Notes under the pieces: model-generated | What the model was told of the DNA's origin: nothing | Database searches by the model: none | What the model saw: the letters and a program-made list of their open reading frames with translations, nothing else | Program-made: the position numbers and the translations under genes | Shown: positions 1 through 8,189 of the stretch, one piece after another | Position numbering within the stretch: the stretch's first letter is position 1 | Layout of the letters: every line of letters starts with the position of its first letter | Assembly: GCA_002342065.1 (NCBI GenBank) | Contig: DDPF01000009.1 | Location: 39,474-103,473 of the forward strand | Origin: Bacteroidetes bacterium UBA2475 | GTDB lineage: Bacteria; Bacteroidota; Bacteroidia; B-17B0; Aurantibacillaceae | DNA length: 64,000 bases | Direction: 5' to 3'

Positions 1-700
1 TTTGGGATTAACAATGGATAAAATAAAAGCTATTTTTATCTCGCACGAACACTCAGATCATATTCGCGGTGTAGAAGTTCTATCCCGAAAATTTAATTTG
101 CCGGTATATATTACTCCAATTACCTTAAAGCATAGTGGTATGTTTCTCTTACCCGAACTAAACAGAACTTTTACTGCTTACAATGAAATTACATTTGGCG
201 GACTTACGGTTAAAGCGTTTCCTAAGTTTCATGATGCTTCTGATCCTTATAGTTTTATTGTTTCCGGAAATGGAATTAATATCGGCGTTTTAACTGATAT
301 TGGATCGGCCTGCGAACACGTAATAAATAATTTTAAAGAATGTCATGCCGCTTTTTTGGAAACGAATTACGATGAACAAATGCTGGAGACCGGGCATTAC
401 CCATATTATTTAAAACAGCGTGTTAGCAGTGATAAAGGACATTTATCCAACAAACAAGCTCTTGAGATCTTTGTAAATCATAGACCTGAGTTTATGAGCC
501 ATGTTTTTTTATCACATCTTTCGCGGGATAATAATGATGCCCAATTGGTAAAGGATCTGTTTTTAAAACATGCCGGAAAAACCGATGTTATTGTTGCCTC
601 ACGTGATAATGAAACGGATATTTATCATATTACAGGAAATAAAGTCATTTCAGAACCTGTTCTTCAACAGCCGACTTTTGTGCAAATGTCATTATTCTAA
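1..700 (+). CDS. MBL-fold metallo-hydrolase (YycJ/WalJ-like), 5' truncated by window edge
   Basis: This is the C-terminal ~230 residues of a metallo-beta-lactamase-fold hydrolase. The metal-binding motif SHEHSDHIRG is intact near the window start, followed by further motif-like segments (NIGVLTDIG, FLETNYDEQML, VFLSHLSRDN). That order resembles the YycJ/WalJ family of single-domain MBL exonuclease-like proteins of about 255 residues. The family's N-terminal strand (SSGSxGN) is missing, so the true start lies before base 1; a TTG at base 2 gives an open frame but is not a convincing start. The gene ends tail to tail with the tspO-like gene, the two stop codons overlapping at 697-700. The MBL fold is certain, the subfamily is an inference from motif order, and the substrate is unknown. 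Confidence 0.85.
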   Translation, partial: LGLTMDKIKAIFISHEHSDHIRGVEVLSRKFNLPVYITPITLKHSGMFLLPELNRTFTAYNEITFGGLTVKAFPKFHDASDPYSFIVSGNGINIGVLTDIGSACEHVINNFKECHAAFLETNYDEQMLETGHYPYYLKQRVSSDKGHLSNKQALEIFVNHRPEFMSHVFLSHLSRDNNDAQLVKDLFLKHAGKTDVIVASRDNETDIYHITGNKVISEPVLQQPTFVQMSLF

Positions 701-1218
701 TTAAGAACCCAAATTGAAATATTTAATACTGTTGCAAAACTTACCCACAGTAAATATGGGATGTTAATATAGCCTGCACTTGGTTTCGCTTTTCGAAAAA
801 GTATGATCATATAAAGTATCAACACCCACATGATACTTATATCAACAATTGATAAGAATAAATAATGAAACGAAAAAAATAAAATACTCCACCAAAAATT
901 AAGAAATAACTGAATTCCAAAAACCCATAATGCTGTTGTTCTTAGTTTTGTTAATGGACTCCTCCAAACAAGATTCAGGGAGATACCCATAAGAATATAT
1001 AATGTTGTCCATACTGGACCAAATATATTATCTGGTGGCTGAAAGGCGGGCTTTTCTAAAGAGTTAAACCACCAACCGTTTATTTCGTTGGAAGTAATAT
1101 AACCCGATAGACCGCCTATTGCCAATGGAATAAGTAAACAAATAACAAAAGCAATAATAGTTTTTATTTTAAAGCTTTTATTATCTGAATGGTTTTTAGT
1201 ATGAGTGGCTATGGCCAT
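697..1218 (-). CDS. TspO/MBR family tryptophan-rich sensory protein
   Basis: This 173-residue integral membrane protein has five predicted hydrophobic helices. It carries TspO/MBR landmarks: a Trp/Pro-rich loop (WWFNSLEKPAFQPPDNIFGP) followed by VWTTLYILMGISL. TspO proteins bind porphyrins and related hydrophobic ligands and are linked to stress and tetrapyrrole homeostasis. The N-terminal ~20 residues are polar and longer than in minimal TspO, and the Met at 1218 is the only upstream start. It lies 5 bp after a small membrane protein gene on the same strand, so the two are probably co-transcribed. The family is clear; the ligand in this organism is unknown. Confidence 0.9.
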   Translation of the reverse strand: MAIATHTKNHSDNKSFKIKTIIAFVICLLIPLAIGGLSGYITSNEINGWWFNSLEKPAFQPPDNIFGPVWTTLYILMGISLNLVWRSPLTKLRTTALWVFGIQLFLNFWWSILFFSFHYLFLSIVDISIMWVLILYMIILFRKAKPSAGYINIPYLLWVSFATVLNISIWVLN

Positions 1219-1223
1219 TTAAT

Positions 1224-1379
1224 TTAAACAGGTCTTTTGCCTTGTATAAGTCGTAATAATACGGCAATAACAGCAATAATTAAAAGTATATGAATTATGC
1301 CAGACGCGTGAAATCCTAAAAATCCAATTGCCCAAACGATTACTAAAATTACGGCTGCTGTGTAAAGTATGTTTCCCAT
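1224..1379 (-). CDS. lmo0937-like small membrane protein (DUF5670)
   Basis: This 51-codon gene translates as one hydrophobic helical hairpin starting MGNILYTAAVILVIVWAIG and ending in a basic tail (RLIQGKRPV). The pattern of MGxLLYxIAVILVIxWxIGF, a short Gly/His turn, a second helix and a short positive tail matches the lmo0937 family of ~50-residue membrane proteins, common in Bacteroidota near stress genes. The function is unknown. It sits directly upstream of the tspO-like gene with a 5-bp gap and downstream of a DUF1003 gene, in a run of small envelope proteins. The start is the only ATG in frame. Confidence 0.8.
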   Translation of the reverse strand: MGNILYTAAVILVIVWAIGFLGFHASGIIHILLIIAVIAVLLRLIQGKRPV

Positions 1380-1480
1380 GTTTTTTATTTTTTATTTACT
1401 ATGTATCTGCAAATTCAATGCCAATAGAAAATTATTTGGGGAATAAATTGCGCACGCACATTTTGTAAAAACTAAAACAT

Positions 1481-2038
1481 TTATTTATTAAATTTATCCA
1501 TTTTGGCATGAAGATCATTTAACAGTTTTATTTCTATGGTTTGGGTCTCTATTAATTTTTTGATCTGTTCTTCCATTAACAAATTTATTTTTTGATGTAG
1601 ATTACGAATTTCAATCTCTGCTTTTAGATTAATGAGATAATCATTTTCTGCCCTTTTCCGGTCTTTATCTTCTTTCCTGTTTTGGCTCATCATTATTATT
1701 GGTGCCTGTAACGCGGCAACACATGAAAGAATTAAATTCATCAATATAAAAGGGTATGGATCAAAAGCGGCATCTTTTTTAACGTATGCATTATAAATTA
1801 TCCAAAGCGTTAAGATAACACCAAATAGAATAATGAATTTCCAGCTGCCACCAAAAACAGCTATTCTATCCGATAATTTCTGGCCTGATGATAATAATTC
1901 CGCGGGTGGGTGTTTTAATTTATCAATAATTAATTTTTCTTCCTTAATGGCTTCTTCCACTATAATGTGCAATTTTTTTATTTGATCATCCTGCGCTTTG
2001 TTAAGAGCAGCAATACTATCAATGGTAGAGGTTTTCAT
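1481..2038 (-). CDS. DUF1003 domain membrane protein
   Basis: This 185-residue protein has a soluble N-terminal helix and two transmembrane helices at about 65-85 and 98-118. The conserved DUF1003 core is present (DRIAVFGGSWKFI, then AFDPYPFILMNLILSC and APIIMMSQNR), and a C-terminal coiled coil follows. The family is widespread; its biochemical role is unknown. The FDPYPFILLNLxLS signature is strongly conserved here. It is likely expressed with the downstream small membrane proteins, with about 100 bp between. The DUF assignment is confident; no function can be given. Confidence 0.88.
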   Translation of the reverse strand: MKTSTIDSIAALNKAQDDQIKKLHIIVEEAIKEEKLIIDKLKHPPAELLSSGQKLSDRIAVFGGSWKFIILFGVILTLWIIYNAYVKKDAAFDPYPFILMNLILSCVAALQAPIIMMSQNRKEDKDRKRAENDYLINLKAEIEIRNLHQKINLLMEEQIKKLIETQTIEIKLLNDLHAKMDKFNK

Positions 2039-2072
2039 TTTAGAGAAATTTTATAATTTAAAATCTGTTAAA

Positions 2073-4433
2073 TTATTTTTTATTCGGCTTCGCAAACATT
2101 TTTTTAATTTTTTTGCGGAAACCTAGATATTTATTTCGTGGCCTCTCTTCATTTAATTCGTCAAGCTCTTCGTAAGCTTCTAATAAAGGTTTAGGCATTT
2201 CACCATTATACATTATTTTAAAAAACGAAAAGCCGTTATAAGGAATGGAGTTTTCATTAGTATGTATTTTAACACGGTTAGCAGTTCCGTTTTCTTTGAA
2301 CGGCACTAAAAAAGCTTTTTTTCTGGCAGATAATAATTGATTAAATCGTTTATTCACTAATGTTTTTCCAATATAGGCCAGGCATTTATCTTGAATAGTA
2401 AACAACATAGGATCATTTAGATGTTTTGTTATGTAATGGAAAAAGACAGAATCCTTTATGTACGTATTTGCTACAGATAAAGAATCATCTTCATCGTACT
2501 CTTTTTCTTTTTTCTTATTGCTATGTAAATAATATTTTTTCTTCGCTTCATAAAATAATATCTGTTCTTTTTCTTTTTCTTCGTGAGTTTGGGGATAAAC
2601 CGAAATTGAAGCGCCGGGATTTTCTTCAAGGAAATCGGCAATTTTATCAAGAAACTTTGCCTGCGAATGATATATCTCTGTTTGTTGCATTTGCCATTTT
2701 ACGTAAAGGATCTTCTCGATCGTTCTTTCACTTTGTTTTACCTTTACACTATATGGTACCGTAACGGGCTTTACAAAAACATTTCTTAAAGCATCAAAAA
2801 GAATATCTTTCCAATGGATCTTTGGCTTTTTTAAATTACCAGTTATAGGAATATTATAATCTATAACATTGGCGTTTTCTCTTACAATTGCCATTATAAT
2901 GGGTAAGGGTATCCATTTTATATCTTCTCTATGAATACGTTTTGCAACACGTGGATCGATCACAAGTAAACGGTTGCTGCTTTGTATATCACCACTACGC
3001 ACACGCCAATGACCTTTTATTTCTATTGTGCCCCTGTTTAATGGAAACGAAGTATAAGATATCAGGTATGGATTAAAAAGTGTTGCCGGAATTTTTTGAA
3101 AATGATAGTCCATATCAAAATCGGAACTATCTTTTGGGTTTATACTAAGATGTATAGCAAGATCACCATAGGGATTCATCCCGGATCTAAAATCAAGTTT
3201 TACGCGAGAATCATTTTTACTCACCGAGTCGGCTAAAATATCAAATGGTCTTAAGCCGATCGAAAATTTCTCGCTTAATTTATAATCATTAAAAAGCAAA
3301 TTGCCTTTGTAAATGGCAAGCCGGTTTACTTTATAATCACTTTTCAAAAAGTTTTTTGAGAGTTTTACGATGTAATCCGCTAACTCAAAGATCAGGTTAA
3401 ATTTTCTCGAATTTTTTGCCGATGAGACTTTGGTACCCTTTTTACCAAAGATAGTTTGAACATTATCTAAATGATCATAAAGTTCATATTTAACGAATGG
3501 ATGATCCAGGGAGACAGAATCGATAATGTATTTTTTATTTTTTGGGCTTAACTGGTCGATCTTAATAGCGAATTTTTTAAAGGATGCGTAATCTTCGTTC
3601 TTGTCTTTCCCAAAATTAAAATCATTAATTGCCAAAAAGCCTTTTGCAAAAAGATCTTCGGCCCTCGTGAAATTTCCTGTTGCTTCTATATCTGCATCCA
3701 TATTAGCATAAAAGGCGCCGTAATTAATAATGTCCTTTAAATATTGTTCGATAAATTTAAGATCGTATTTATTAAAGACAGCGGCCAACTTATAATCGAG
3801 ATTTTTCGTATTTATCTTACAACTTCCTTTTACATCGCCTTTTCCAATTCCTGCTATAAATGAGAATTTTGCCGCTGTACTGTCTGAATCCCATCTAAAG
3901 CCTGTGCTTTGTATATTTACTTTTTTAATTGGATAATTTACTGGAATCAGAAGGTCGCGATAAATGAATTCCCCATTAATTATAGTGATGCTACTTAGGT
4001 TAAAATGTAAATTCCCCTCCTTAGGTTTGCTTTTATCTTTTGAAGAAAAGCGTTGGATAATATCGATGAAATTTAATTTTTTTGCAGTATCCTGAGAAAT
4101 TATTCCATATGGATTATCTAAGATCAGATCATTGATCTCTATTGTCTTTGAAAATAATTTATGAAGTGATAAATTAGCACCTATGCCTTTAGCCGAAAAG
4201 AAAAGTGTATCGCCATTAGGTTCATACACTTTTGCATTACTTAAATGCACATAACCCGTAAAAGGGTTCACATAAGCCCAATCCAATGTAATTTTTCTTC
4301 CTAAAAATTTTTCGTCATATTTTTCTACCAGGTATTTTGTGAGCGGGGAAATAAATATAATAATTAGAACTACCGCAATAACAATTACGCTGATAGTTGA
4401 TAAAATCACTTTTTTAAGCCCCTTTTTAGCCAT
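2073..4433 (-). CDS. DUF748 / AsmA-like envelope protein
   Basis: This 786-residue protein has one N-terminal transmembrane helix (about residues 9-31) and a long periplasmic region rich in beta-strands, as in AsmA-like and DUF748 proteins. Typical segments include VNPFTGYVHLSNAKVYEP near residue 60, a linker around residues 300-400, and LNRGTIEIKGHWRVRSGDI near 460. The region around 590-640 (KILYVKWQMQQTEIYHSQ, then PGASISVYPQTHEEKEKEQ) resembles the C-terminal OmpA-like part seen in some DUF748 proteins. Family members are thought to bridge the envelope and some to move lipid, but nothing here proves transport. The ATG at 4433 is backed by the membrane anchor. It is transcribed away from the 382-bp gap upstream. 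Confidence 0.8.
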   Translation of the reverse strand: MAKKGLKKVILSTISVIVIAVVLIIIFISPLTKYLVEKYDEKFLGRKITLDWAYVNPFTGYVHLSNAKVYEPNGDTLFFSAKGIGANLSLHKLFSKTIEINDLILDNPYGIISQDTAKKLNFIDIIQRFSSKDKSKPKEGNLHFNLSSITIINGEFIYRDLLIPVNYPIKKVNIQSTGFRWDSDSTAAKFSFIAGIGKGDVKGSCKINTKNLDYKLAAVFNKYDLKFIEQYLKDIINYGAFYANMDADIEATGNFTRAEDLFAKGFLAINDFNFGKDKNEDYASFKKFAIKIDQLSPKNKKYIIDSVSLDHPFVKYELYDHLDNVQTIFGKKGTKVSSAKNSRKFNLIFELADYIVKLSKNFLKSDYKVNRLAIYKGNLLFNDYKLSEKFSIGLRPFDILADSVSKNDSRVKLDFRSGMNPYGDLAIHLSINPKDSSDFDMDYHFQKIPATLFNPYLISYTSFPLNRGTIEIKGHWRVRSGDIQSSNRLLVIDPRVAKRIHREDIKWIPLPIIMAIVRENANVIDYNIPITGNLKKPKIHWKDILFDALRNVFVKPVTVPYSVKVKQSERTIEKILYVKWQMQQTEIYHSQAKFLDKIADFLEENPGASISVYPQTHEEKEKEQILFYEAKKKYYLHSNKKKEKEYDEDDSLSVANTYIKDSVFFHYITKHLNDPMLFTIQDKCLAYIGKTLVNKRFNQLLSARKKAFLVPFKENGTANRVKIHTNENSIPYNGFSFFKIMYNGEMPKPLLEAYEELDELNEERPRNKYLGFRKKIKKMFAKPNKK

Positions 4434-4815
4434 TATACTGTTCCGATTTTTTGATGTTTTAGCATAAGTTCAAGTTTGGGTAAAAAGTGTCCCACGTGCA
4501 AAAAATTACCCATAAGGGGCAATTGATAGCGTTTAAAAATTAAAAGCTTCATATGGTTTTACTTCTTATTAGAGCGGTATCGCGTTATTTTCCTTTTTTA
4601 ATATACATTCTTACAATTGTACATGATAATTTGATACCGCTTGTAAAAACCCTAAACTAAGCATATTTTTAAGGATTTTTAGCATTGATCTGATGGCTCC
4701 GACCTGATATTTATTTGTAACTAAGCCATATAGCTGGTTTATGGGCTAATTTAAGAGAACATGCTTAATTTCGGTTATAACTTAAATTTTAATTACTTTT
4801 AATGCTTAGTTTAAG
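4434..4815. other. 382-bp intergenic region between divergent genes
   Basis: This region separates the DUF748 gene (minus) from the secreted-protein gene (plus) and must hold promoters for both. It is AT-rich with no ORF that looks coding. No convincing TAnnTTTG -7 box was found for either gene. The one clear structure is a 9-bp inverted repeat, listed separately. Confidence 0.6.
4573..4641. repeat. 9-bp inverted repeat AGCGGTATC / GATACCGCT
   Basis: The left arm is at 4573-4581 and the right arm at 4633-4641, with 51 bp between them that contain an ACAATTGT palindrome. It lies inside the divergent intergenic region. It could be a paired operator or a loose stem; no regulator is identified. 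Confidence 0.4.
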
Positions 4816-5706
4816 TTGAGGTTAACAATTTACATAATAGTTTTAGTTGTAGCGGTTTTTTCGCAAAAACTTAATTGTCAAACTACGTCCTTTAAAGAAA
4901 ATTTAAAGTGGGGAATCAAAGAAAATGAAAAAGTGATCATAAAACCTGTTTATGATACAGTTTTTAATTTTGATAATTCGGGAAAAGTTTGTTTAGCTTG
5001 TTTTAAAGCAAAAGCACCATCAGCAAATAAGTTCATTAAAACAGTTACGGTTACTTATTCATGTAATTATTTAAATAAGGCGGGCGAGAAGTTAAAAATA
5101 AAAACGGATGAAACAGATACGTGTACGGTTTTCGCTTTGGGTAAAACAACAATAAAACAGTATAACGAAGATCCGAATTATTTTATTGTAAGCTCTAAAA
5201 ATAAAAAATATTTGATCGGTAAAAATTTTAGTCAATCAATAACTAAAGGCTATAACGAAATTTATTTGACCTCAGAACCAAAGTTCATTATCACCGAAAT
5301 AAAGAACGAGGAAAATATAGTTTACACAGGTTTAATTGATCTTAAAGGCGATGAGGTTATACCATTTCAATATTCGGGTGTAAAAGTTAACAACAAAGAT
5401 TCGGTAATTGTTGGATGCAGCGCAGGGATTGGTGTTAATGGAGATGACGATATTTATGATTACAGCGGAAAAAAGCTTGCAAGTTACAAACGTCATATTG
5501 ATATGGCAACAAAAAACTTTGTTATTTACAAGATCTTTTACCCGAAAGAGTATTATATACTTTTAAATTTAAAGAATAAAGAAGAAACAATTTTTAGTGC
5601 CGATGAAGTTGTACCTTATGAAAAAGATGAAGTTTTATTGCGTACAAAAAACGAATGGTTTGTTTTTAATTTAGCGTCTAAGAAAAGGAAACCATATAAA
5701 AAATAA
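4816..5706 (+). CDS. secreted WG-repeat-like protein, unknown function
   Basis: This 296-residue protein begins with a signal peptide (about residues 1-21, ending near LNCQT). Segments such as KWGIKENEKVIIKPVYD and GLIDLKGDEVIPFQYSGV follow the pattern of WG (KWG-leptospira) repeats, but only weakly, so this is a tentative label. The predicted start is a TTG at 4816: an in-frame stop (TAG) lies just upstream and no ATG precedes the signal peptide. Its last codons and stop fall inside the 146-bp duplication that spans the start of gap, and the gap start lies 167 bp past its stop codon. No function can be assigned. Confidence 0.6.
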   Translation: MRLTIYIIVLVVAVFSQKLNCQTTSFKENLKWGIKENEKVIIKPVYDTVFNFDNSGKVCLACFKAKAPSANKFIKTVTVTYSCNYLNKAGEKLKIKTDETDTCTVFALGKTTIKQYNEDPNYFIVSSKNKKYLIGKNFSQSITKGYNEIYLTSEPKFIITEIKNEENIVYTGLIDLKGDEVIPFQYSGVKVNNKDSVIVGCSAGIGVNGDDDIYDYSGKKLASYKRHIDMATKNFVIYKIFYPKEYYILLNLKNKEETIFSADEVVPYEKDEVLLRTKNEWFVFNLASKKRKPYKK

Positions 5707-5987
5707 CGAATCATATTCCGTTCTAAAATGAAAAAAATAAGAGTTGCTATAAATGGTTTTGGAAGAATTGGTAGGGTGTATCTTCGTAACTGTATCAATG
5801 ATCCTGCTATAGAAATTGTTGTTATAAATGATCTTACCGATATAAAAAATAACGAATCATATTCCGTTCTAAAATGAAAAAAATAAGAGTTGCTATAAAT
5901 GGTTTTGGAAGAATTGGTAGGGTGTATCTTCGTAACTGTATCAATAATCCTGCTATAGAAATTGTTGTTATAAATGATCTTACCGAT
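5694..5987. repeat. 146-bp tandem duplication across the gap start
   Basis: Bases 5694-5841 are repeated at 5840-5987 with an offset of exactly 146 bp. The only difference is G at 5800 versus A at 5946 (Asp versus Asn codon). The unit holds the final codons of the upstream gene, the short intergenic leader and the first 38 codons of gap. The copies share a 2-bp overlap (AT) at the junction. Because 146 is not a multiple of three, the first copy cannot read into gap. Confidence 0.95.
5728..5877 (+). pseudogene. 49-codon truncated copy of the gap 5' end
   Basis: This ORF starts with the same ATG context as gap and encodes its NAD-binding N-terminus (INGFGRIGRVYLRNCIN) for 38 residues. It then runs through the duplicated leader (IKNNESYSVLK) and stops at TGA 5875-5877, overlapping the true gap ATG (5874-5876) as ATGA. 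It lacks the catalytic domain, so it cannot be an enzyme. It could act as a translated leader coupled to gap, or be a passive by-product of the duplication. Confidence 0.85.
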
Positions 5988-6869
5988 GCTCAAACCCTGG
6001 CTCATTTATTAAAGTACGATTCTATTCACCGAAAATTTGAGGGAGAAATTAAAGTAGAGGGAAATAATTTAATTGTTAATGGTCAAAAAATAAAAATAGT
6101 TTCTCATAAAGATCCTGCACAGTTACCGTGGAAAGAAAATAACATTGATATTGTAGTTGAATGCACTGGCCATTTTTTAGATAAAGCAAGCGCTAACAAA
6201 CATATTGAAGCGGGAGCAAAAAAAGTAATTTTATCAGCGCCAGCAAAAGATGATGATATTCGCTCCATTGTTTTAGGTGTGAATGAAAATGTATTGCTAA
6301 GCAGCGATACGATCGTTTCTAACGCAAGCTGCACTACAAATTGTGCTGCGCCTATGCTAAAAGTTTTAGATCAGTTTGGAATAGAAGAAGCATATATTAC
6401 AACGGTGCATTCATATACAAGCGATCAGCGTATTCATGATGCGCCACACAAAGATCTTCGCAGGGCAAGGGCAGCTGCAATGAGTATAATTCCAACATCA
6501 ACAGGCGCAGCAAAAGCCATTACAAAAATATTTCCGCATTTAGATGGAAAGATCGGAGGCTGTGGTATGAGGGTTCCTGTGCCGGATGGATCACTAACAG
6601 ATATTACTTGTGTGCTAACAAAGATCCCAACTGTACAAGAAATTAACGATGCTTTTAAGTTAGCAGCACAAACACATTTAAAAGGAATTTTAGAATATAC
6701 CGAAGACCCAATTGTAAGCATTGATGTGATCGGTAACGCCCATAGTGTTTTGTATGATGCCGAATTTACAAGTATAGTAGGTAACCTTGTAAAAATTATT
6801 GGTTGGTACGATAATGAATGGGGCTATTGCAACCGCTTGGTTGAGCTAACACTAAAAATGGGAAAATAA
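5874..6869 (+). CDS. gap: glyceraldehyde-3-phosphate dehydrogenase, type I
   Basis: This 331-residue cytoplasmic enzyme performs phosphorylating oxidation of glyceraldehyde 3-phosphate with NAD in glycolysis and gluconeogenesis. The Rossmann motif INGFGRIGR is at residues 8-16, and VINDL near 32-36 favours NAD. The catalytic Cys153 sits in SNASCTTNCAAP, and substrate-binding segments HSYTSDQ and PVPDGSLTD are present, with the terminal WYDNEWGYCNR. Length and motifs are standard, so the gene looks functional. The start at 5874 is fixed by the conserved N-terminus; an identical start sequence lies 146 bp upstream because of a tandem duplication. The upstream secreted-protein gene is on the same strand. 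Confidence 0.97.
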   Translation: MKKIRVAINGFGRIGRVYLRNCINNPAIEIVVINDLTDAQTLAHLLKYDSIHRKFEGEIKVEGNNLIVNGQKIKIVSHKDPAQLPWKENNIDIVVECTGHFLDKASANKHIEAGAKKVILSAPAKDDDIRSIVLGVNENVLLSSDTIVSNASCTTNCAAPMLKVLDQFGIEEAYITTVHSYTSDQRIHDAPHKDLRRARAAAMSIIPTSTGAAKAITKIFPHLDGKIGGCGMRVPVPDGSLTDITCVLTKIPTVQEINDAFKLAAQTHLKGILEYTEDPIVSIDVIGNAHSVLYDAEFTSIVGNLVKIIGWYDNEWGYCNRLVELTLKMGK

Positions 6870-6890
6870 TTATCTTTTTCCAAATAAGCA

Positions 6891-7256
6891 TTATTTTAAT
6901 TTGCAATCGTAATGTTTGTCGCCTTTGTTCGTAACAATAACGGATAAGTTAAACGATGATGCCGGAACAGAAGTAAGAATGGTTTCATTGTAAGGTTCTG
7001 TGTAGCTTAAACAATTATTTTTAGCCACTCGCTTACTCACCATTTCAATTTTTTTATCTATTATTTGTGTCTCGTTTACGGTGGTTACAAATGATGTATC
7101 TGCAAGAGTTGTTGGAAAACCAGGAAATAAGATCAATTCAGCTTTTCCTGTGGTAGTTGAAGTTCCGGTTTTTGTGATCGTACAAGCACAGGTTCTGTCT
7201 TTTTTGCAAGCAAAAGCAAGTAATGCCACAATAGTTATTACGAAGTAGTTTTTCAT
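6891..7256 (-). CDS. small lipoprotein, unknown function
   Basis: This 121-residue protein has a signal peptide ending in a lipobox-like LLAFACKK (Cys about residue 17), consistent with a lipoprotein. The mature part is Thr/Lys-rich with several Cys (RTCACTITKTGT, NNCLSYTEPYNE, HYDCKLK) that may form disulfides. I recognise no domain. It is convergent with gap and has a good -7 box 24 bp upstream of its start. It lies just downstream of the DUF4249/TonB receptor pair on the same strand but with its own promoter candidate, so it is probably a separate unit. Confidence 0.7.
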   Translation of the reverse strand: MKNYFVITIVALLAFACKKDRTCACTITKTGTSTTTGKAELILFPGFPTTLADTSFVTTVNETQIIDKKIEMVSKRVAKNNCLSYTEPYNETILTSVPASSFNLSVIVTNKGDKHYDCKLK

Positions 7257-7279
7257 GTAAAATTTAAATAGAATTTAAA

Positions 7280-7287
7280 CAAAGATA
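7280..7287 (-). promoter_or_regulatory. candidate -7 box TATCTTTG for the small lipoprotein gene
   Basis: The minus strand reads TATCTTTG, an exact match to the Bacteroidota TAnnTTTG -7 element, 24 bp upstream of the ATG at 7256. No good TTTG -33 box is seen at the usual distance, so this is tentative. Confidence 0.35.
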
Positions 7288-7301
7288 AAAAACCAACCGA
7301 T

Positions 7302-8183
7302 CTATGGTATAATTTTGATTTTACTTACTACTGTTGCCATGTTAAACCAACCAACTGCTTTTGTTTTAGCACCTTCAGGTGTTGAAATATTTGTCCTGAC
7401 ATTTTCAGGGGTAGTTGCAAATAATCCGCCATTTTGAATTTGCGCAACTGCCTGAAATAAAAAATTATTGGTTTCGCGCGAAATAGAATGTATCTCCACT
7501 TTACATTTATCTCCCGAACGGTAATTTTGAAATCCTAAAAATATAGCAGGAGGCGTAAAATCAAGCGTGTCTACCCCGGCATTTGTAACCACGCCACCTG
7601 TGCCGTCAATGGCTGTATTTAAATCTCCGGGCTTATCAAATAAGGTATCATTTCTTGATGTTTTTATCCAGTAATAATCCGGATTATCATCTGCTTTATC
7701 CCTTGCCCATAAAAAACAATTGTAGAAGGGTGATGGCGGGCCAAAACCAGCGGTGCCATCGTTGTACACAGCGCTAATACTATCTAAAACGGCAGTACGT
7801 TTTTGTAACGATAAAGAACTATACACATAACCGTCAATAGTAACATTTAATTCATATTGGTGATTAATGCGCGCAATTGTATCGGCATTTGTTAAAGGGA
7901 AAACATAATTGCCATTTGATGTATAAGTGAAATTGTATTGCACATTTGCTGTAAGGTCTTTTAAAATAACCTGAGCATTACTTACAGGAGGAGCTTCGCG
8001 ATTGCTAAAATAATTATCGCTTGATACTACGCGTATAGTTTGATTTGTTCTAAGATCGTTTACAAATGCATCTATCACATACAATTTTGCACCTTCATCC
8101 AGTTTTATTTGAATTACGTCTTCACAAGATGATAAAAAGAAAAGACCCGTAGTAAAAAATAAAAGTTTAATTATATTTTTCAT
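7302..8183 (-). CDS. DUF4249 lipoprotein partner of a TonB-dependent receptor
   Basis: This 293-residue lipoprotein has a signal sequence ending in FFLSSCEDVIQI (lipobox Cys about residue 20). The body follows the DUF4249 pattern, with an early conserved block (KLYVIDAFVNDLRTNQTIRV) and a SNAQVILKDL immunoglobulin-like region. DUF4249 proteins are nearly always encoded beside a TonB-dependent receptor with a carboxypeptidase-regulatory-like N-terminal domain, as here (6 bp downstream of it). They are presumed surface or periplasmic partners of that receptor. The substrate is unknown. Confidence 0.88.
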   Translation of the reverse strand: MKNIIKLLFFTTGLFFLSSCEDVIQIKLDEGAKLYVIDAFVNDLRTNQTIRVVSSDNYFSNREAPPVSNAQVILKDLTANVQYNFTYTSNGNYVFPLTNADTIARINHQYELNVTIDGYVYSSLSLQKRTAVLDSISAVYNDGTAGFGPPSPFYNCFLWARDKADDNPDYYWIKTSRNDTLFDKPGDLNTAIDGTGGVVTNAGVDTLDFTPPAIFLGFQNYRSGDKCKVEIHSISRETNNFLFQAVAQIQNGGLFATTPENVRTNISTPEGAKTKAVGWFNMATVVSKIKIIP

Positions 8184-8189
8184 AATATC

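Noticed and set aside
2426..2764. Open frame of 112 codons on the plus strand inside the DUF748 gene
   Set aside because: It lies wholly within a well-supported gene on the other strand and shows no recognisable family or coding bias.
4478..4511. Short inverted repeat GGGTAA/TTACCC in the 382-bp gap
   Set aside because: Only 6-bp arms with a 22-bp spacer; such pairs are expected by chance.
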